Assembly: GCA_016748015.1 (NCBI GenBank)
Contig: JAAOMT010000570.1
Coordinates: forward strand, 589,253-653,252
DNA length: 64,000 nt
From: Geosiphon pyriformis
Taxonomy: Eukaryota > Glomeromycota > Glomeromycetes > Archaeosporales > Geosiphonaceae
Direction: 5' to 3'
A program made the translations under genes and the position numbers. The notes beneath the pieces are model-generated. The model searched no databases. It was not told where the DNA came from and saw only the letters and a program-made list of their open reading frames with translations. Numbering within the stretch: the first letter of the stretch is position 1; the number at the start of each line of letters is the position of its first letter. This document shows, one piece after another, positions 58,701 through 64,000 of the stretch.

Positions 58701-61700
58701 TGTTTTCACAAAGATTTAAAAGTAATTTATGAAGCAGATTCTTGCCAAGGGCTTGAGGCAAAAATAACAAACGAACTAGGGTGGCTAATCCATCTACATC
58801 AACGAGCTTCATCGCGTCACGCTGAAGGGTTGGCTTTTTGGGAATATGTGTCGGGACTGCATTTGCTAACGTTCGTGATCTTACGGCACTGGTGTAACGG
58901 CGATTAGCTCTTCTGAGAGCTTGAGCTTCTGCAACGATTGCTGGAGGCAAAGATTGCAGGATCAAATCGTCTTGTTCCATAAGTACTGTTTGCCGTAATT
59001 GAGGATCCAAGGTGGCAAAGAAGGTTGCATTATCCATTTCCGCTGGTGCAGCACCGGTAGGTCGATCTCGTTCTTGTCTTTCTCTTTGAAGGTCTTGTTG
59101 TTGTTGAAGCACCTCGTCACGGAGTTCATCTGGTAGAGCCTGAAGAAATTCGGGGCTGATTTGAGCTGAACCAGGTGCCGCAGGTCTTGGCCTATTTCGT
59201 GGCAAATGTTCATTAAGCACTTCTTGTCTTAAATCATCTGGAAGCGCTTCAAGGAAAGTGGGATCAATTCCGGTGTTTGTTATATCTACAGGCACCCCAT
59301 TCACCATTACAGTGGTCCTCTCCTCCGGAGGAGGAGCTGGTGGTGGTACATTTGAAGGATCACTAGCCCCTTCACCTGCTTCGCTCGCTACCACAACCGA
59401 GACCGATTCCGTAGCCATGAGTATATCAGAAGAGCCTGCCTCAGGTGTCGTTTCAGTGTTCTGTTGCTCTGGTATCATTGCAACGTCCAATGTAGCAGTG
59501 AACTCGACTGCGGGTATCTGTTCATTGGATTCAATGTCAAGATTTGATGTTGTTACATTAGGGAGATTTTCAGGTGTGGGGGAGGGCTCGGCCTCCATTG
59601 GTGTCACTGTCGTTTCTTCTTCCATTGCGGTTCTAGATGATAAGTCAGCTATGGGAGGTTCAACCGAATGCGTTATTATCAGCGAAGGTTCTTCTTCCAT
59701 AGCAGTTGTTGAGTCGAGTTCAGGGACTCTCTCTTCGATCGGGGGTGCATCTTCAATCACAATATCGGTTTCTATGACATGGCTTGTTTGTTCTTGGGTC
59801 GTCTGATTTTCGTTGACTGATAAACTTCCTCCAGCTTGCTCTTCTTCAGCTTTTGCCTTTTCTTCTTCTTTTTTACGGGCTTCTTCCTTTTGTTTTTCTT
59901 GCTCGTCTCGGATTCGACGTTCTTCTTTTTCTTTTTCTTCTCTTGCTTTTCTCTTTTTTTCTTCAACCAAGGCTTGAGGAATTAATGCATTAGCGATGTG
60001 ATTAACTAATTTAGTAGATTTCTCTGCGACGGCGGTTCCATACATCATACGTGCTTCATCAAACCATCGTTGACTTGTGGGTGCTGGGGTAAATTCTTGA
60101 ACAGCTGAAATAGGATCTCCAGGGAGGGAAGGTAAGTTAGTTTCTTGAGCAGTTACAATAGGTCTTGGGGGGAACATACGATCGACGTCTATCCCGCTCA
60201 CTACTCCAGTCGAATTTGGATTAAGTTCAAGTCGGTATGTTGATGGAACCCCTAACGTACGTCCTCTATTTAATAATTGTTCTAATAATTGTACCGCACC
60301 TCCACCAATCAATTCTTCGATTGATTGTGTCCAATCACCTAAAGGCCCGTTTCTAGAGCTACGACTTCTGGAAGGATCCGCACCAGGTACGGGTGGAAGT
60401 GCAGGGGCACGATTAACAAGAAGTGGATGAGATGAGACCTCATCTATTGTATTCGTTAATGGTCTGCCTCTTCCTAAACCAGGAAGATCGGAATCTGCTC
60501 CCAAATAATCGTGACGGCCTTGTTCACTGGTATCACCCCACAGATAATCAAGACTATCTGGGGGAACTTCCAAAATAGCTCGACGTCCTGGTAGACCACG
60601 GTGCCGCCGGTTTCCAAAGCTAAAGAGTGCACGGCCGGGGCGTACTACAGGTGCGCCAATATCGTCCTCATTCACAAATAATGTACTATGATTATTCCAT
60701 CCAAAATTAATACTTAATCGATCCTCATAACCGTCATCGATGGCATCGCCACCATCCAAGACAACATCATTTTCGCCAACGTCATCCTCTTCTTCGTCCT
60801 CATCCTCTTCGTCCAAATCTTCATCGTCATCCTCGTCTTCGTCAACAAGCATCGCACCATCATCATCTTGACCAAAGCGATCATGTCTAGAATGTCGAGG
60901 GCGACGACTTTCATCATTTTGAATTACTTCTTCGATATCGCCATTGTCGAGCATGACGGATTCGTTAACATTGTTCCAAGTTATGCCTTGACTTTCATCA
61001 TGGTGGTCAACGTCATCGTCGTCTTCATCATCAACATCGTCAGTCTCTTCTTCATTTAGGTCTTCCGAGATACGATGTTCTTGGCTTTGGTTAACTTCAA
61101 AATCAGGATCGTCATCTTCATCATCAGACATTTCGGAAGCATGAGAAATAGGTGGCTGCCGAACGACAATTTCAACGTCCATGTTATCATCATCATTGTC
61201 ATCATCGTCAGAATCTTCTTCATTACTCAGGTCGCTAAGATCACTAGCACTCTCTTCTTCATACTCATCATCTTCATATGGTTCCTCTTCTTCCTCCGAG
61301 GTATCTAACGTTTCTTCTTGATTATTATCTTGCGATACCCGACCCTCAAGAGTACCAAGAACAGAGTTTTCATAGAGATCTGGGGTATCCATAGCTTCAG
61401 TGGTTAATTCTTCTGAAGAACTCGTTGAGCCAGATGAAATACTATCACGACGAGGTGGTTCACTTTTGCCATCTTTCAAAGATTCCGCAGTTCGACCCAT
61501 TTTAGTGGCGACTTTTGTCAGACACTCCAATGGTTTTAACAAAGAATTAATGAGATTCTTTGCTGAAGGGTAATTGAGATCTAATTCGGCAAGAGCGGTT
61601 GTTAAGATTTCTACAAATTTTCTGTCCAGCATTATTTTGGCGATGCTATTAGACCCTTCATCAATAACTTTGTTTATGTTGTTGTTAGACACACCACGTG

Positions 61701-64000
61701 TTGTAAGAAGTTCGTAGCACAATTCTGCCAAACCGAGAAGTCGTCCATATTTCGTCTCGAGGGGCTCAGTGGAAGCAATAGCGGCGTGAAAAGAGCGACT
61801 GATGCAATCCAGTACAAATTTTCTCACTTGAAAAATTTCGGGATTGAGTTTTTTATCCTCAGATTCAGTCTGATAACCGCAAAGAGCGACAAAGAAAGCT
61901 ACCGTTAATTTAGATTGTCCGTGGCGCTTGCGCATTTCAATATCATTTGTCTGGGTGATACACCCATAAGGTAATAAATCGTCAAGAAGATAATCTATGA
62001 GGGCTATGCGGTGTTTTGAAGTTGTGTTGGGACCTGTGCTATTCCTGCGCCGGCAGAGATTAATAACATCAATTTTGCACGAAGGATATGATAAAAGAAG
62101 CTCTGTAAAACATTGGAGCAAAAAGCACCGAGACAAATAGTCAAGATTGTCCTCAGGTTTGAAATCAATAAGCGGGTTACTGGACGTATTAAATATAGTG
62201 GCCGAAGAAATTTCTTCAATATTTGTGACTCTTTCCGGCTCTAGCTCCTTGTTAGCAGTCACCCCCGAGCTTGATTGCTCACGAATCGAGATCAATTCAT
62301 TTGCAAGAAATTGGACAGGGTTTTCAGGGATTTGTGAGATATGTGTTAACTTTTTTCCTTTTTCTGCTGATGCGGAGGTTGACGGGGTGACATCAGCCAT
62401 TTCTTCCGCGCTTATTGGAACATCTTGTTTTTGATTGGCAGTATTAGTCTCTTCAGCATCTGGGCGAATCACAGTTATTTGGTAGTTTCGTCCAGAAGAA
62501 TCATACTTTGTTAATTTACAAACGTTTTTGGTTGATTGTACGAAAACTTGAGGGTCACGTAAGGCGAACTGACTGTTATTTCGAAGATAAGTATTGATAT
62601 CAACCACTCTGGGACGGGGATGTGTGAACCAATTTTTGATTTCCCGATCCATTATTGATTCCAACACTTGCGACTCCTCGATAATATGTCTGAGAATCAT
62701 AATAATGAAAACTTGTTGACGATGAAAATCATACGCTTTGGTCTTGTATAAATTGAAAAGTACTGAGAGACCATTTCGTTTTACAAATTCAACAGCATCC
62801 GCATGTCGCCGAGTAAGACGCACCAAGATGCGAAGGAGAGCATGCCTGACATCCTTGCCAAACTGGCGTGTTGAAATTAAAGCTAGCGCATAGGATAAAA
62901 GCGAGGATCTTTGCTCATCTGTGACTGTGACACTACTCATGACAATATCCTCATCTTCCTCTTTAGAGTCTTCAGGTTTGGTATCAAGAGGAATTAATGT
63001 AGGTTCATCAGCTAAAGAAATGAAAGCCTCAATAACTAATAAAGCTGCTGCAAGCCAACTAGACAATTGAGACTCAGAAGACAAAGCAGCTTCTCCACGG
63101 ATCAGTTGTAGAACAACCGGAATAATATCAAGGGGTATGGAAGAGATATTGGTTTGTATGCTAGATTCATTCAATAATAGGGCTAAAAGTCGAAGACGAG
63201 AGCCTAGTACTTTGGTGCGCTGAGAATCCGATTGCGATAATTCGGAAGAGATGTCCTCGATACTTTTGAAGACCAACTCCATCGTATTCGCAAACTTATC
63301 TTTACTTAGTAGCACAAATAAATCTCTGACTTCGAAAATTACATCCTCAGTTTGATTCAATAGTTCAAGGGCACGCGGAGCAGCAGTTTCTTTAACTTCT
63401 TCCTGCAATATTTTAAATTGATCAATGATTGATATTTCCTTACCCTTTCCTTTTTCCATTTTTTTGGCAACAGGATCCATTTCCATAGGGACAGGTGCAC
63501 CAGAATTATCAAATGGATTGCCTTGCATTGATAACGCGAGCGCTTGCTCAAGAACACTTTCATCATCGTTAGAAATATTATCATCTTCGGTACTGGAAGA
63601 TGAGCCAGTTTGTTCTTGAGTAGTTGGATCCGCTTGAGATTCAGGGGGTGGAGCTTCTTGAGGTGTATCGTTGGCAGTAGTATCATTAGTATTTTCAGCT
63701 GCTTGAGACGCTTCAGCGGATGCGTGAAGAACGGCCTCTGCTACCATTTCGGGATGGGTGACCAAATATTCAGCAGCTGTATCAGCATGATTGTTGCAAC
63801 GTAACAACGCAGTTTCAGCGGCAGATCGAGGAAAGCCCATGTCAATTAACTGTTGGATTCTTTCTTCATCAGGAACTATGTTTCTTCCGAATACATATGG
63901 AGTTGTGCTGCTGTTTGTTGACCCCTCGGGACGCTGATTTACTTCTCCTTCTCCTTTTAATATCTGCACCAAGTTTTGAACCACAGATTTGACTATATTC
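55763..64000 (-). CDS. TOM1: HECT E3 ubiquitin ligase, TOM1/HUWE1 type (5' end outside the window)
   Basis: Two exons: 55,961 to beyond 64,000, and 55,763-55,865; the 95-base intron is GTAAGT…TTAG. They encode 2,713 visible residues. Domains (visible numbering): UBA about 45-83 (IQQLIDMGFPRSAAETAL); UIM about 145-162 (ESVLEQALALSMQ); armadillo-like helical part; long Asp/Glu tract about 890-1,085; Lys/Glu-rich coiled coil about 1,340-1,390; three ubiquitin-binding (UBM-like) units about 1,570-1,690 (FLEALPDDLRQEVL, FLQALPDELRDEVL, FFATLDPQLRQTVL); Asn/Ser-rich linker about 1,930-2,035; HECT about 2,360-2,713. Exon joining makes AHTCFNQLDIPEY with the catalytic Cys at 2,680, 33 residues from the end, as usual in HECT enzymes. 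The N-terminal DUF908/DUF913 part must lie to the right. It should polyubiquitinate nuclear and cytosolic substrates. Confidence 0.96.

Noticed and set aside
59258-59806. 182-residue plus-strand frame in the ligase gene
   Set aside because: Antisense of the acidic, Pro/Ser/Thr-rich linker of the HECT protein.

Overview
The window looks like nuclear DNA of an AT-rich, intron-rich fungus full of retrotransposon remains. The style of the genes and of the retroelements points to an arbuscular mycorrhizal fungus (Glomeromycotina, Rhizophagus-like); this is inference, because no rRNA or marker gene is present. I see no tRNA, rRNA or CRISPR array.

Three conserved host genes lie on the minus strand: a five-exon SOUL/HBP haem-binding protein (18,085-19,242); a 22-exon ABC-C (MRP/YOR1-type) transporter of 1,488 residues (22,671-29,524); and the C-terminal ~2,700 residues of a TOM1/HUWE1 HECT ubiquitin ligase (55,763 to the right edge). 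I rebuilt all three by following splice sites and reading phase. The HECT catalytic cysteine codon is split by the last intron, so the uninterrupted reading frame lacks it. The transporter needs two GC-AG introns.

Most of the rest is non-LTR (LINE-type) retrotransposon sequence. Four near-complete copies are present: A (1,005-7,790, minus), B (8,070-14,885, minus), D (40,625-47,345, plus) and E (47,775-54,490, minus). There are also fragments at the left edge (minus), 31,631-33,445 (minus, 5'-truncated), 34,144-35,305 (plus) and 35,330-36,150 (minus). A full copy has ORF1 (RRM-like RNA-binding region and CCHC knuckle) and ORF2 (endonuclease, reverse transcriptase, RNase H, a CCHC finger and a conserved C-terminal tail). 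In all four copies ORF1 stops and ORF2 starts in one ATGA overlap. The copies are broken almost wholly by nonsense codons at conserved Trp and Gln positions and by Asp-to-Asn, Cys-to-Tyr and His-to-Tyr changes at catalytic or zinc-binding residues, all explained by C-to-T/G-to-A transitions. Only copy B keeps the reverse transcriptase FVDD. Copy D joins one ORF1 lineage to another ORF2 lineage.

The remaining non-coding DNA is very AT-rich. It includes a fresh ~463-bp tandem duplication (16,667-17,598), an apparent unoccupied site for copy B (31,170-31,630), a small inverted-repeat element (38,871-39,029), three copies of a ~450-bp dispersed repeat around the D/E pair, and several trinucleotide microsatellites.
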